Shown here piece by piece: positions 33,279-42,987 of a DNA stretch of 55,003 bases. Positions within the stretch are counted from its first letter, which is position 1; each line of letters begins with the position of its first letter. Origin of the DNA: a bacterium (GTDB taxonomy: Bacteria > Pseudomonadota > Alphaproteobacteria > Rhizobiales > JAKIUO01); assembly GCA_024228495.1 (NCBI GenBank), contig JAAETJ010000587.1, positions 1 through 55,003 on the forward strand, in the 5' to 3' direction. The position numbers and the translations under genes were made by a program. The notes beneath the pieces are model-generated. The model saw nothing but the letters and a program-made list of their open reading frames with translations, made no database searches and was not told the DNA's origin.

Positions 33279-36188
33279 TTGACCAAGAACCACAACCATA
33301 TGTCCCCATTCATAGCCTCTGTCCAGCATGCAGCACCAGCACGCAACGTCACCGCCGTTCTGGGGCCAACCAATACGGGCAAAACCCACCTGGCGATTGA
33401 GCGCCTGCTGGGTCATGAAAGCGGCATGATCGGCCTGCCTCTGCGTTTACTGGCACGCGAGGTATATGATAAAGTTTGCACCCGCACAATGCCTGAAAAT
33501 GTTGCATTAATCACCGGCGAAGAAAAAATAAAACCCGAAAATCCGCGCTACTATGTCTGTACAGTCGAAGCCATGCCGCGAGATCTCAAAGTCGATCTGG
33601 TGGCCATTGACGAAGCGCAACTGGCTGCCGACATTGAGCGTGGACATATCTTTACGGACCGCATCATTCATATGCGCGGTACCCATGAGACCTTGCTGCT
33701 TGGCGCCGATACTATGAAAGGGATCATTCAAGACCTTGTTCCCAACTGTAATATCATCTCGCGGCCACGGCTTTCAAAGCTCAAATATACCGGACAAAAG
33801 AAAATATCCCGGCTGCCAAGACGCACAGCTATAGTAGCGTTTTCAGCTTCTGATGTTTATGCCATTGCCGAATTGATCCGCCGCCAAAGAGGCGGCGCTG
33901 CTGTGGTGATGGGAGCCTTGTCGCCGCGCACAAGAAATGCCCAGGTCGAATTGTATCAATCGGGGGACGTCGATTTTATCGTCGCCACCGATGCCATCGG
34001 CATGGGGCTCAATCTGGATGTGGATCATGTGGCATTTGCTGGTGCACGTAAATTTGACGGCATGCAGTTTCGCACGCTGTTGCCTGCCGAACTGGCGCAG
34101 ATCGCCGGACGGGCGGGCCGTCACTTGAACGATGGCACATTTGGCGTCACGGGCAATGTAGAACCGTTTGAACAAGGTCTCGTAGATCAGCTTGAAGATC
34201 ATCGCTTTGTGCCTCTTAAAGCGTTACAATGGCGCAACAGCAAATTGGATTTTTCTTCTCTTGGCGCTCTGCGTGATTGCCTGACACTTGCTCCCAGTGA
34301 ACCCCATCTGGTAAAAAGTCGAATCAGCGACGATATGCTTGCTCTTGAGGCCCTGTCGAAAGATCTTGATGTGCAAATGCTGGCCGGCGACCCACAAGCG
34401 CTGCAACGCTTGTGGGATGTCTGCCAATTACCTGACTACCGCAATGTATCCCCACAACAACATGCGGACATTATTGCGGCCATATACAAGTATATCATGA
34501 GTGATGCCGGGGTCATCCCCGAAACCTGGTTTGAATATCAGGTGGCGCATGCAGACAATATCATCGGCGACATAGATACGCTGGCCAATCGCATCGCCCA
34601 TGTTCGCACCTGGACAGCGGTTTCAAGCCGCGCAGATTGGCTGGATGATCCAAAAAGTTGGCAACAGCGCACACATGCGATAGAAGACCGATTATCGGAT
34701 GCCTTGCATTCGAAACTGACACAACGCTTTGTTGATCGACGAACCTCTACCCTGATGCGCCGTTTGCGTGACAAGGAAGAGCTATTCGCCGAGATCGACA
34801 AGAAGGGTGATATATACGTGGAAAAACATTTCGTGGGCCGTTTAAATGGTTTTTGTTACGCGCCAGATGGCAGTGCCGAAGGGCTGCAAGGCAAGGCTGT
34901 ACGTCATGCTGCAGCAAAAATCCTGGCCGGAGAGCTGGCCAAAAAAGCCGAACAGCTAATCGGCTCCGGAGACAGTGCCTTTTCGCTGTCGCGCACCGGC
35001 AATATTTTGTTCGACGGTGAACTGATCGGGCGACTGGATCGCTGTGAAAATGTTCTGGCTCCCAATCCACATCTGTTTTCCGACGAGCATCTGGCCCCGA
35101 CAGATAAGGAACGCATTCTTAAACGCCTCGAAACATGGCTTGGCACCCTCGTTGGCGAGGTACTCAAACCGCTTGTAGAGTTACAAACAGCCAGCGATAT
35201 TACCGGCCTGTCTCGTGGCATCGCCTTCCAGCTGATCGAGAATTTTGGGAGCCTGAAACGAACTGATGTTGCCCAGGACTTGCGTCAGCTCGACCAACCC
35301 GCCCGCAAGCAATTGCGCAAATATGGTGTGCGTTTCGGGGCCTTTAATGTGTTCGTGCCAAGCCTTTTGAAACCAGCCGCTTCTGAACTCTTATTGCTGT
35401 TTTGGGCGCTATATGATCGCTCGAACAATATTGAACCCTATGATCTGCCAGAAGCGCCGCGCGCTGGCCTGACCTCTGACGTTAATGACAAGAAGCTGCC
35501 CGAACAATTTTATCGCACCGCCGGGTTCCAGCCCTGTGGCCCGCGTGTCGTACGCATGGACATGCTGGAACGCCTTGATCAGCAAATCCGGCCGCTGATC
35601 ATCTGGCGCTCCCAAAAGACCAGCGATCAGCAACCGATTGGCGCAACTGGCAATGGTGGCTTTTTGGTACAGGCTGACATGTTGTCGATCCTTGGTTGCA
35701 GCTGGGACGAGATGAAAAATATCTTGCCAGCCCTTGGCTTTGCTGTTGAACGCAAAAAAATTATCGTCAAAACGGATAGCGCTGAAGCCAAACAAGCCTC
35801 CAGAGCAGCGCTCAGCGCCCTCAAGGATTTTGTCACCATCCCGGATGAGCAATCAGAACCGGTTGAGCCCGCCCCAGACCAGTTCGAAGAAATCTGGCGG
35901 CCCAAACGTCAACAGTTTTCGCGCCCGCAACAACAGCGCCACCAGGACAACCGCTCGTCCCACAACGACAAATCAGGCCACAAGAATAAGTCGGGGGGCA
36001 AAGGGTCCACAAGACGATCCGGTAAACCAGACTTTAAAGGCAAACCCCGCAAAGGACAAAGACCAGATTCAAACGCCCCAAACCATCCGCGCCCGAAACC
36101 GCGCCCGAAACCTCGCCCAGCCGATCCAGACAGCCCGTTTGCTGCCCTTGGTGATTTGAAAAAGCAGTTGGAACGAAAGAAAAAATAA
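33279..36188 (+). CDS. SUV3-like DExH RNA/DNA helicase
   Basis: 969 aa. The TTG at 33279 is chosen because GGGAG lies 5 nt before it; a GTG at 33273 overlaps that site and an ATG lies at 33300. Motor motifs: Walker A VLGPTNTGKTHLAIERLL, motif II AIDEAQLAADIERG, then ATDAIGMGLNLDVDHV and QIAGRAGRH (motif VI), as in SUV3/MgpS-type helicases. Residues about 480-860 are the family's long C-terminal region. The last 110 residues are a Lys/Arg/Pro/Gly-rich tail (PRPKPRPKPRP). It probably acts on RNA. It is coupled to the S4-domain gene 4 bp downstream. Confidence 0.88.
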   Translation: MTKNHNHMSPFIASVQHAAPARNVTAVLGPTNTGKTHLAIERLLGHESGMIGLPLRLLAREVYDKVCTRTMPENVALITGEEKIKPENPRYYVCTVEAMPRDLKVDLVAIDEAQLAADIERGHIFTDRIIHMRGTHETLLLGADTMKGIIQDLVPNCNIISRPRLSKLKYTGQKKISRLPRRTAIVAFSASDVYAIAELIRRQRGGAAVVMGALSPRTRNAQVELYQSGDVDFIVATDAIGMGLNLDVDHVAFAGARKFDGMQFRTLLPAELAQIAGRAGRHLNDGTFGVTGNVEPFEQGLVDQLEDHRFVPLKALQWRNSKLDFSSLGALRDCLTLAPSEPHLVKSRISDDMLALEALSKDLDVQMLAGDPQALQRLWDVCQLPDYRNVSPQQHADIIAAIYKYIMSDAGVIPETWFEYQVAHADNIIGDIDTLANRIAHVRTWTAVSSRADWLDDPKSWQQRTHAIEDRLSDALHSKLTQRFVDRRTSTLMRRLRDKEELFAEIDKKGDIYVEKHFVGRLNGFCYAPDGSAEGLQGKAVRHAAAKILAGELAKKAEQLIGSGDSAFSLSRTGNILFDGELIGRLDRCENVLAPNPHLFSDEHLAPTDKERILKRLETWLGTLVGEVLKPLVELQTASDITGLSRGIAFQLIENFGSLKRTDVAQDLRQLDQPARKQLRKYGVRFGAFNVFVPSLLKPAASELLLLFWALYDRSNNIEPYDLPEAPRAGLTSDVNDKKLPEQFYRTAGFQPCGPRVVRMDMLERLDQQIRPLIIWRSQKTSDQQPIGATGNGGFLVQADMLSILGCSWDEMKNILPALGFAVERKKIIVKTDSAEAKQASRAALSALKDFVTIPDEQSEPVEPAPDQFEEIWRPKRQQFSRPQQQRHQDNRSSHNDKSGHKNKSGGKGSTRRSGKPDFKGKPRKGQRPDSNAPNHPRPKPRPKPRPADPDSPFAALGDLKKQLERKKK

Positions 36189-36192
36189 CCCC

Positions 36193-36600
36193 GTGACCCC
36201 TAATTCCAATCCCTCCGTACGCCTTGACAAATGGCTATGGTACACGAGAAAGGTGAAAACCAGATCGAAGGCTACCAAGCTCGTCAAGGATGGCAAGATC
36301 AGGGTCAATACGGTGAAAGTTTCCAAAGCCTCACAGGTGATCCGCGTCGATGACGTCATCACCGCCACGATCTCGACCAATGTGTTTATCTTGAAAGTCA
36401 TTGAACTGGGCAGCCGGCGCGGCCCCGCGACAGAAGCGATCACCCTTTATGAAGACCTGACCCCTGCCCCTGTCAAGCAATCAGCAGCCCGACCACGACG
36501 CCCAGAGCGGGACAAGGGGGCCGGACGCCCCACCAAACGCGAGCGCCGCCAAACTGATCGCTTGCGCTGGAACACGCTCTATGATGCCGGAGACGAATGA
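36193..36600 (+). CDS. S4-domain RNA-binding protein, Hsp15-like
   Basis: 135 aa from a GTG at 36193. The S4 domain occupies residues about 8-70 (VRLDKWLWYTRKVKTRSKAT, KLVKDGKIRVN). The C-terminus is Arg/Pro/Lys-rich and ends RWNTLYDAGDE. Hsp15 binds stalled 50S-peptidyl-tRNA complexes in E. coli; a similar ribosome-rescue role is inferred. It is translationally linked to the helicase gene. Confidence 0.88.
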   Translation: MTPNSNPSVRLDKWLWYTRKVKTRSKATKLVKDGKIRVNTVKVSKASQVIRVDDVITATISTNVFILKVIELGSRRGPATEAITLYEDLTPAPVKQSAARPRRPERDKGAGRPTKRERRQTDRLRWNTLYDAGDE

Positions 36601-36751
36601 TCGCCCAAATTCACACTGAAAAAGGCTGGCCTCAACCTGTATTTTGTTTTATTTTTCTTGTATCTATTAAAGAATGCACGCAAAGCGGTTGACAATGAGG
36701 CCACTCATGGCCACTTAAGACAAAGAAAAAATCTGGGAGAGCGATCAAAAA

Positions 36752-37090
36752 ATGACCTATATCGTCATCGATGCCTGCGTTAAATGCAAACACACGGATT
36801 GTGTTGAAGTCTGTCCGGTGGACTGTTTTTATGAAGGTGAGAATTTTCTCGTCATTCATCCTGATGAGTGTATTGACTGTGGCGTCTGCGAGCCGGAATG
36901 CCCCGTCGACGCGATCAAGCCAGATACCGAACCTGGTATGGACCGCTGGGTCGTGATCAACACTAAATATGCCGAACTTTGGCCTAATATCACCATCAAA
37001 AAAGATGCCCCGGCCGACGCCGAGACATTTGCCGAAGAAACCGGAAAATTTGAGAAATATTTCTCCGAAGAACCAGGTACGGGTGACTAA
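36752..37090 (+). CDS. fdxA: 7Fe-8S ferredoxin FdxA
   Basis: 112 aa. Cys9, Cys17 and the CP at 21-22 form the first cluster, and [12 protein letters not shown] (40-51) the second: a [3Fe-4S][4Fe-4S] ferredoxin with the C-terminal extension usual in proteobacteria. It is a small electron carrier. Upstream, TTGACA at 36689-36694 followed by the inverted repeat GGCCA-ctca-TGGCC (36699-36712) could be promoter and operator. carD, its usual alphaproteobacterial neighbour, is not downstream here. Confidence 0.95.
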   Translation: MTYIVIDACVKCKHTDCVEVCPVDCFYEGENFLVIHPDECIDCGVCEPECPVDAIKPDTEPGMDRWVVINTKYAELWPNITIKKDAPADAETFAEETGKFEKYFSEEPGTGD

Positions 37091-37114
37091 TAATTCGCTC
37101 ACGGCTATTCCTCG

Positions 37115-37151
37115 CTTCGCTTGGGCCTCCGCAGGGGCGCGCAAAGCGAAG
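37115..37151. other. hairpin after fdxA
   Basis: CTTCGCTT (37115-37122) and AAGCGAAG (37144-37151) form a perfect 8-bp inverted repeat between the convergent fdxA and sbcC genes. No T tract follows, so it is a weak terminator candidate. Confidence 0.4.
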
Positions 37152-37286
37152 TGTACATTACAGCGCTTTTGCTCTGCGGCCTTCAGTGTTTTTTATGGCT
37201 ATACTCCAAAAGGCAAGTGAACCACAAAAGGAGATAGAGTAGAATCCCAAAATCGACACTACCGAAAGTTCGTGTTTGAGTGCTTT

Positions 37287-40200
37287 TTAAACCACCAGAC
37301 CGCGCTCGATCACCCGTACGCGGCTACGCCCACTGCCTTGTTTTTCGACGCGCACCTGCACGGAGATACGTTCTGTCAGAGCCTCGACATGGCTGATCAC
37401 CCCGACCTTGCGCCCCTGGCTTTGCAGGCTTTCAAGCGCTTCAATGACAATATCCAGCGAGCGCGCATCGAGCGCTCCAAAACCTTCATCAATCATCAGC
37501 GTATCGACAAAGGACGAACGACCATCCAATTGCGAGAGACCAAGCGCCAAGGCCAGCGACACCAAAAAGCGCTCTCCCCCGGACAACGAGCGCACAGAGC
37601 GAATTTCCCCGCCCATCTCAATATCCACCACCTGTAGACCCAGACCGCCAATGGTATTACGCTCGATCTTGTAACGCGGATTGATATTGAACAATTGCTG
37701 ATTGGCCAGCGCGATGAGATGATCAAAGGTCACCCCTTGTGCGAAGCGGCGAAACTTGTCGCCCGTTTTAGAGCCTATCGCGCCACTCATCACCGCCCAC
37801 AGGGCATGATTTTTTTCTACTCCTTCAATCTTGCGCGATAATTTTTGCCGGTTTTTACGCGCCGTATCATCTAGTTCAACGGCGCTTTTGCTCTTGCCAA
37901 GATCGATCATCAACATGGCTTGGTCAGCTTCTATTTCTTGCAAATCATCTTGAAGCTGCGCTCGCTCGTGCAACGGCTTTGCAACGCTTTCAATCTTTTT
38001 GAGATGTCGTTTGCGATCTGATAAGAGCGCTGCGTTTTTGGTCTGATGTTCCACCAACTGCCCCATACGCTCGTTCATTTTGCTGATTTCCTCTTCAGAG
38101 ATGGCCAGCAAAGACAGGACTTGCGCCAATTGCAGATCTTTTTTGGCCAACGCCGCGTCACGCGCCTTGATTGCCTTTTGCTGGGAGCGGCTGGTAGTCT
38201 TTATCTGCTCTTCCATACGAGCCAGGTTTTTCACCACTTCTTCAAGCCTTGTGGCACTTTCGCGCTTCGCGACAATGATCTCTTGCAGCGCCTTGGCATC
38301 CTGCTTTACGGCCTCTTCCATCTGGGACCGGATTTGGGTGACGGATTGTCCCTCAAACAATTCCCCACGCTCGCTTTCCAGTCCGGCAGAGTTCTTTTTC
38401 AGCACGATCAACTCATGTTCAAGCTCAACACAGCGCGTGCTGATCGTTTCAATCCGCTCCGCAAGCACGGCCTCATCTTTTTGCTCCTTTTGGAGGGCGG
38501 TCTGGATCTGTTCCGCTTCTTCTTTTTGCCGATCATATTGATTTATGCTCTTTTGCAATCGCTGCTCAACTTTTGCTGGTTCGCCCTCAAGATCGGATTT
38601 TGAGACATCCGCACCCTCCAGTAAGGAAAGCAGCTGCTCAAGAACAATCTTGCGATGAGCGTCCAACCGATCCACACACCTCACCGTATCGCTGACCTCG
38701 TCACGCACTTTCTGACGAGATTTTTCCAGTGCATCATTTGCATCGAGTTGCGCCTGCAACTCCTTTTCAAGTGAGCGAACCTGCTCGGTATGAGAGCGGT
38801 TTTGCTCTTCCAGTTGCTGGATAGTGATTAGCTGTTTACGCACATCAGTCATCTGATGCTCATTGGTTTCACGCAGCTGTTCAATATGGGTAAGCAGTTC
38901 ACGAGGAGAATACTCTGCAATCAGTTGCAGATGAAGACGCTTGGCCGCTGCTTGCGCCTCACTGACCAGGCCCCCGGTTTGCAATTGCAGCTCTACAAGT
39001 TTTTTATTCGCGATCACCAGGCGATCATCCGCACTTTCGATTCGGGCTCTGGCATGTTCCATCGCCCGTAGTGCACGATTACGACTTTGCTCGTTATATA
39101 ATATTTTTTCTACCAGTTCGCACGTGCGGGAACGCATCAACTCGAGCAATTCATTATTATCCTTGTCATCATACCCGGGATGATCTGTTGAGCCACAAAC
39201 GATGCAAGGATCATCTGGTTGCAAGGTTGCCCGTAACGACAAAACCTGTTTTGACAGTGCACTTTTTGAGCGGGTCAGCGCTTCTTGTGCCTCTGATGCC
39301 CGGCTTTTCAAATCGCTCAATGCAGTCTCCAGATCTTGTAGTTGTTGATCCGTTCGCGAGCGTTTTTCTTGCGCCTCCAACCGTGTTTCATTCGTTTTTT
39401 CAATAATGCTAGTTTGCTCCACCAGCCGTTCCACATGATGATGCAATCTGTTGAGCAGCGTTTGACAATCAGATTGATGATCACGCTTGCAGCGTATTTC
39501 ATCTGCTCTGCTACTTTTGAGTTTTTTTGCGCTGTCGTCGCCTTTCGTCCGCAGCATGACAAGACGCTCTTTCAGATTTTTAGCAAAGGTAACCTTTTGA
39601 TCCAGTTTGTTTTTAAATGCTTCATCCCTTTGTTGCTTTACCCCTCGCTGCGCCCGTAAATGGCTGAGCTTGGTGCGCAGATCACCAAGGGTACGAAACG
39701 ACGAGTTTATATCTTTTGCACGCCTCGACACGACCTCTAATGCAGCATCTTGCAATAAAGCGCCCTGCAAAACCTCAAGGCGCTCATTCATCAGCTTGGT
39801 ATTTTTTTGTCGATCCACCTGCTGCGCCAGCAATTTCGTCTTGGCTTTTTGTCCCTCGGCGAGAGCTGATTCCTCTTCGCTATGACGCACCTTTGAGGTG
39901 CTGATCCGAGTATCGAGTTGTGAGGCGCGCTCGAACAAAGGCGTAGATATTTTTAAAATCTGCTCGGATTTCTCTAATTGTTCGAATTGTTGCTTCTCCA
40001 ATTTGTCTGATTGCGCGAGCGATTGCTGCAATGCTTTTTTTTCTTGCTGCTGAGCAGATTGTTGTTGTTGCAATTCACCAAGTGATCGCTGTTCACGCAC
40101 CGCTTTATCGATCATCCCTTGCAAAGAATGTGCTATTTCAACATTTGCCAGCAGGTTTTTATCATCCCCCGCTTCCGCCAATTGCTGGACTGACTTCTTT

Positions 40201-41042
40201 GCCTCGCCGTTCGCTTCTGCCAACCGCTTCAAAGCCTCTTCATGACGGCTATACCAATCGAGCTCGACGCGCGCTTTTTTACTCTTCTCGCTCAGCTCGT
40301 CATGACTACTCTGCGTGCTGTTGATCAGCTCTTGCAACTCTCTGCGATCCCGATCTGGCAGCACCGCGATAAAACCCGTTTCCTTTTGCAGATCTTCCAG
40401 GTCACGCGAAGCTTGACGCTCGGTCTCATATGCTTTCGCTGAAATTTTCGAATAGAGTTCGGTACCTGTGATTTTTTCGAGCAGATCAGCACGATCACCA
40501 TCCGAGGCGCGCAAAAAGGCATCAAAATCATTTTGCGCCAACAGCACCGTGCGCCCGAATTGATCATAGGTGAGTTTAAGGCGCGAAGCGATTTCTGCAT
40601 CGACACGTTTCTTGCCGGACGCCAAAACGCTATTATCTTTCAAATCTATGAGGGCGCGTTCAAAATCCAGCAGATTGCCGCTGGTTTTACCAAAGGCTCG
40701 GCGCACCCGCCAGCTGACCTGCAGATGCTTGTCATCAATCATCAAATCCACTTGTGCGAATGCCTCCGTACAGCCCGTACGAAGAATAGAGCGCGGGTCG
40801 CTGGTTGCCATCGCTTCCCCTCTTGTGTTTTCGATCTTGTTTTTGCTGCCTTGTGCTGAAATACGCGGATAGGTGCCATAGAGCGCCAGACACAAGGCAT
40901 CAAGAATGGTCGATTTGCCCGCACCTGTTTCGCCAGTAATCGTGAACAGCCCGCAGCCAAACAAAGGTTCTGAGTTAAAATCAAGTTCGAAATTTCCTTG
41001 CAGGGACGCTAGATTGCGACCCCGTATGGCAAGAATTTTCAT
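37287..41042 (-). CDS. sbcC: SbcC, SMC-like ATPase of the SbcCD nuclease
   Basis: 1251 aa. N-terminal Walker A FTITGETGAGKSTILDALCL (about residue 33), then long coiled coils flanking a zinc hook at DDPCIVCGSTDHPGYDD (about residue 612). The C-terminal half has the signature SLSGGERFLVSLALALGLSQ and Walker B TLMIDEGFGALD. SbcCD cleaves hairpins and DNA ends during repair and replication. The start ATG overlaps the sbcD stop as ATGA, so the subunits are translationally coupled. It is among the longer members of the family, mainly through the coils. Confidence 0.94.
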   Translation of the reverse strand: MKILAIRGRNLASLQGNFELDFNSEPLFGCGLFTITGETGAGKSTILDALCLALYGTYPRISAQGSKNKIENTRGEAMATSDPRSILRTGCTEAFAQVDLMIDDKHLQVSWRVRRAFGKTSGNLLDFERALIDLKDNSVLASGKKRVDAEIASRLKLTYDQFGRTVLLAQNDFDAFLRASDGDRADLLEKITGTELYSKISAKAYETERQASRDLEDLQKETGFIAVLPDRDRRELQELINSTQSSHDELSEKSKKARVELDWYSRHEEALKRLAEANGEAKKSVQQLAEAGDDKNLLANVEIAHSLQGMIDKAVREQRSLGELQQQQSAQQQEKKALQQSLAQSDKLEKQQFEQLEKSEQILKISTPLFERASQLDTRISTSKVRHSEEESALAEGQKAKTKLLAQQVDRQKNTKLMNERLEVLQGALLQDAALEVVSRRAKDINSSFRTLGDLRTKLSHLRAQRGVKQQRDEAFKNKLDQKVTFAKNLKERLVMLRTKGDDSAKKLKSSRADEIRCKRDHQSDCQTLLNRLHHHVERLVEQTSIIEKTNETRLEAQEKRSRTDQQLQDLETALSDLKSRASEAQEALTRSKSALSKQVLSLRATLQPDDPCIVCGSTDHPGYDDKDNNELLELMRSRTCELVEKILYNEQSRNRALRAMEHARARIESADDRLVIANKKLVELQLQTGGLVSEAQAAAKRLHLQLIAEYSPRELLTHIEQLRETNEHQMTDVRKQLITIQQLEEQNRSHTEQVRSLEKELQAQLDANDALEKSRQKVRDEVSDTVRCVDRLDAHRKIVLEQLLSLLEGADVSKSDLEGEPAKVEQRLQKSINQYDRQKEEAEQIQTALQKEQKDEAVLAERIETISTRCVELEHELIVLKKNSAGLESERGELFEGQSVTQIRSQMEEAVKQDAKALQEIIVAKRESATRLEEVVKNLARMEEQIKTTSRSQQKAIKARDAALAKKDLQLAQVLSLLAISEEEISKMNERMGQLVEHQTKNAALLSDRKRHLKKIESVAKPLHERAQLQDDLQEIEADQAMLMIDLGKSKSAVELDDTARKNRQKLSRKIEGVEKNHALWAVMSGAIGSKTGDKFRRFAQGVTFDHLIALANQQLFNINPRYKIERNTIGGLGLQVVDIEMGGEIRSVRSLSGGERFLVSLALALGLSQLDGRSSFVDTLMIDEGFGALDARSLDIVIEALESLQSQGRKVGVISHVEALTERISVQVRVEKQGSGRSRVRVIERGLVV

Positions 41043-42370
41043 GTGCCCACCTCATTCAAGAGCTGGTGAAAACAAGCGATATGTTCGTCTTCTGGTTCGC
41101 TGCCATAGTACTCGATAAAGGCCTCTTTAAACAAATCATCTGGATGAAGTTCACCAAGCCGCTTTACCGCTTCAAGGTTTTTAGGCTCACGCTTTTGCCC
41201 CGGCCACGCAATGTCTGGGGCGACATCGCGAATAGCAAAGCCCAGACAAATCTCATCTAACTTGGCACGAATACCGGGTTGAGGCCCCGCGATCTGCAAG
41301 GCTATCTGCACAAACGGTCTTTGCTCCAGCGACACTTTTGGATTGAATCTCATCTCTTCAAGAGCGCCGCTGATCTCCTCGATCTTCAAACGCCCTTTTT
41401 TGGGCACCCGCAAAAATGGTACGGGGCGTGACAGCTTGAGATGTTTGCAAGAGGACTTGCTCTTGGTCAGCTTGACGAGGCTGACGCCATGCTCATAGCT
41501 ACGCTCAACCACCGACAATGGCATGGGAGACCCGGCATAGCGAACAAGACCATGTGCTGGCTTTTTGGTCTTTGCCGCTTTGGTCCCTTTGCTCTTTTTA
41601 GGGGCGGACTTGGTCGAAGATGGTTCGCCAAGGCTTTGCGCCCGATGCAAATGACCAAGCGCCACATAGTCCGCGTCACGGCCAAAAATATCTGCTGGCA
41701 CGGCATGCTCGCCGCCAATGACGATGCGCCGCTCTGACAATGATTCAGATAGGCTGGCACCTTTAACATGCAAATGCCCTGTCACCACGAGGGGCAGATC
41801 ACCGATCTGCTTGCGGCATGCTTTGATAGTCTGCCGGTAAAGTCGCTTGATACCTTGCACCATTGGGGAGGGGGCATTATCTTTTTGCGGCACTGCAAAG
41901 CTTGGCAGGTCCGCTGGTCGCAGATAGGGAATGGCCAGAATATAGCCGCTGATCTCGTCGCCTCTATGCACGGGGATCAGATGGCGATGGAGATCGGGCG
42001 CGCCATCCAGCAGATGCAGGGAACCGATTGCCACCACATTGGCACGTTTCAGCAATGGTCCAGGGGCTTCCAGCCGCCCCGCGCTATCGTGATTACCCGC
42101 AATCATCACGGTAAGCAGATCAGGGACCATGATCGCCAGTTCATCAAAAAACTCATACAACATTTTGTACATGGCACTGGACGGGTTTTGATGATCGAAA
42201 ACATCACCGGCAATCACAAGTGCATCAACCTTGTTGGCGATGACCAGTGAAGCGATCTCGTCAAGAACCCGCGCCTGTTCAAGCTCGCGCGCCCAACCCG
42301 CCAGTTCATGCCCGATATGCCAGTCCGCTGTATGCAGGATTTTTATAAAACCGCCTCCTATGACACCCAT
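41039..42370 (-). CDS. sbcD: SbcD, Mre11-type nuclease subunit
   Basis: 443 aa as drawn. Metallophosphoesterase motifs: ILHTADWHIGHELAG, VIAGDVFDHQNPSSAMY, MIAGNHDSAGRL, VVTGHLHVKGASL and VALGHLHRAQSL. The ATG at 42370 has GGAGG only 3 nt upstream. An AGGAGG ideally placed (7 nt) before an in-frame ATA at 42346-42344 matches the family start M-[KR]-I-L-H-T, so the true start may be that ATA. A Lys-rich insert (KSAPKKSKGTKAAKTKKPAH) lies in the middle. Confidence 0.93.
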   Translation of the reverse strand: MGVIGGGFIKILHTADWHIGHELAGWARELEQARVLDEIASLVIANKVDALVIAGDVFDHQNPSSAMYKMLYEFFDELAIMVPDLLTVMIAGNHDSAGRLEAPGPLLKRANVVAIGSLHLLDGAPDLHRHLIPVHRGDEISGYILAIPYLRPADLPSFAVPQKDNAPSPMVQGIKRLYRQTIKACRKQIGDLPLVVTGHLHVKGASLSESLSERRIVIGGEHAVPADIFGRDADYVALGHLHRAQSLGEPSSTKSAPKKSKGTKAAKTKKPAHGLVRYAGSPMPLSVVERSYEHGVSLVKLTKSKSSCKHLKLSRPVPFLRVPKKGRLKIEEISGALEEMRFNPKVSLEQRPFVQIALQIAGPQPGIRAKLDEICLGFAIRDVAPDIAWPGQKREPKNLEAVKRLGELHPDDLFKEAFIEYYGSEPEDEHIACFHQLLNEVGT

Positions 42371-42422
42371 ACACCTCCAAAGTATTTAGGTCATACGATA
42401 TTGGCATTGTGTGCAACAATAA

Positions 42423-42450
42423 AAAAGGAGGCGCACACCTCCTTTTTTTA
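42423..42450. terminator. bidirectional intrinsic terminator
   Basis: GGAGG-cgcaca-CCTCC is flanked by AAAAAA on the left and TTTTTTT on the right, so it works on both strands. It overlaps the stop of the small Lys-rich gene and lies upstream of sbcD, isolating the two. Confidence 0.75.
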
Positions 42451-42624
42451 TCTTCTTTTGTAAGGTCCAACAGCCCAAAACAACGATTTTTTATTTTTGT
42501 CTTTTTTAGCCTTCTTCTTGGTGTCAGCTTTTCCGGCGTCTGATTTTTTATCTCTCGCCTTGCTGGTTTTCTTGTCGCTGACAGCAGCGCTGCCGGTTTT
42601 TTCTTGCCACCTTTTTTGCGGCAA
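42448..42624 (-). CDS. small Lys-rich basic protein (possibly 5'-truncated)
   Basis: About 58 aa from a TTG at 42624. From residue 10 or so it reads KTGSAAVSDKKTSKARDKKS, then DAGKADTKKKAKK, ending SLFWAVGPYKRR. The composition resembles histone-H1-like low-complexity proteins of alphaproteobacteria. Just upstream a +1 frame gives KKGGKKK, suggesting a frameshift, and the 5' side runs into the palindromic element at 42641-42755. No good ribosome site. It may be the 3' remainder of a gene cut by that element. A terminator follows directly. Confidence 0.4.
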   Translation of the reverse strand: MPQKRWQEKTGSAAVSDKKTSKARDKKSDAGKADTKKKAKKDKNKKSLFWAVGPYKRR

Positions 42625-42640
42625 TATGAACTTACTTTTT

Positions 42641-42755
42641 CCTGATTACCCCTGCATGTGGATAGCCAATAATTACGGCTTGGATGCGGATACGTCGGGG
42701 TAATCAGGTTCTTTAAAAACAAAACTCTGGAGGCTTATCCAATCAATTGGGGTTA
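42641..42755. mobile_element. small palindromic element with an IS982-type end
   Basis: CCTGATTACCCC (42641-42652) and GGGGTAATCAGG (42697-42708) are perfect 12-bp inverted repeats. Directly after them, 42709-42755 matches the reverse complement of 45992-46037, the right IS982-type end, with two substitutions and one indel. The whole looks like a MITE or the residue of an excised or deleted IS. Confidence 0.6.
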
Positions 42756-42987
42756 TCAAAGACTGACGAACCCTCCAATCCCACCGCGAGGCACAAAGCA
42801 AGGGCCGCGAAAATATCTTTAAAAATTACCGCATCCGTATCGCCAACGTTATGCGTGACTATGATCAAATTGAACGCGATGAGGCGCCGGGTGATAGTCG
42901 GAAAATGCACAACTAACGTGTTCGCCGCAAGGCAGCTATGCAGCTGGCACTAAGGGCGAGCCCTTGGAACCCATTCGATCAGAGATG
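42756..42987. other. gene-poor spacer with an unidentified reading-frame scrap
   Basis: On the plus strand 42765-42916 is open without a good start and reads GRENIFKNYRIRIANVMRDY, then DQIERDEAPGDSRKMHN. It looks protein-like, but I recognise no family. Further codons after the stop are also plausible, as if a C-terminus were decaying. It starts 12 bp from the palindromic element, so it may be a gene cut by it. Confidence 0.3.
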
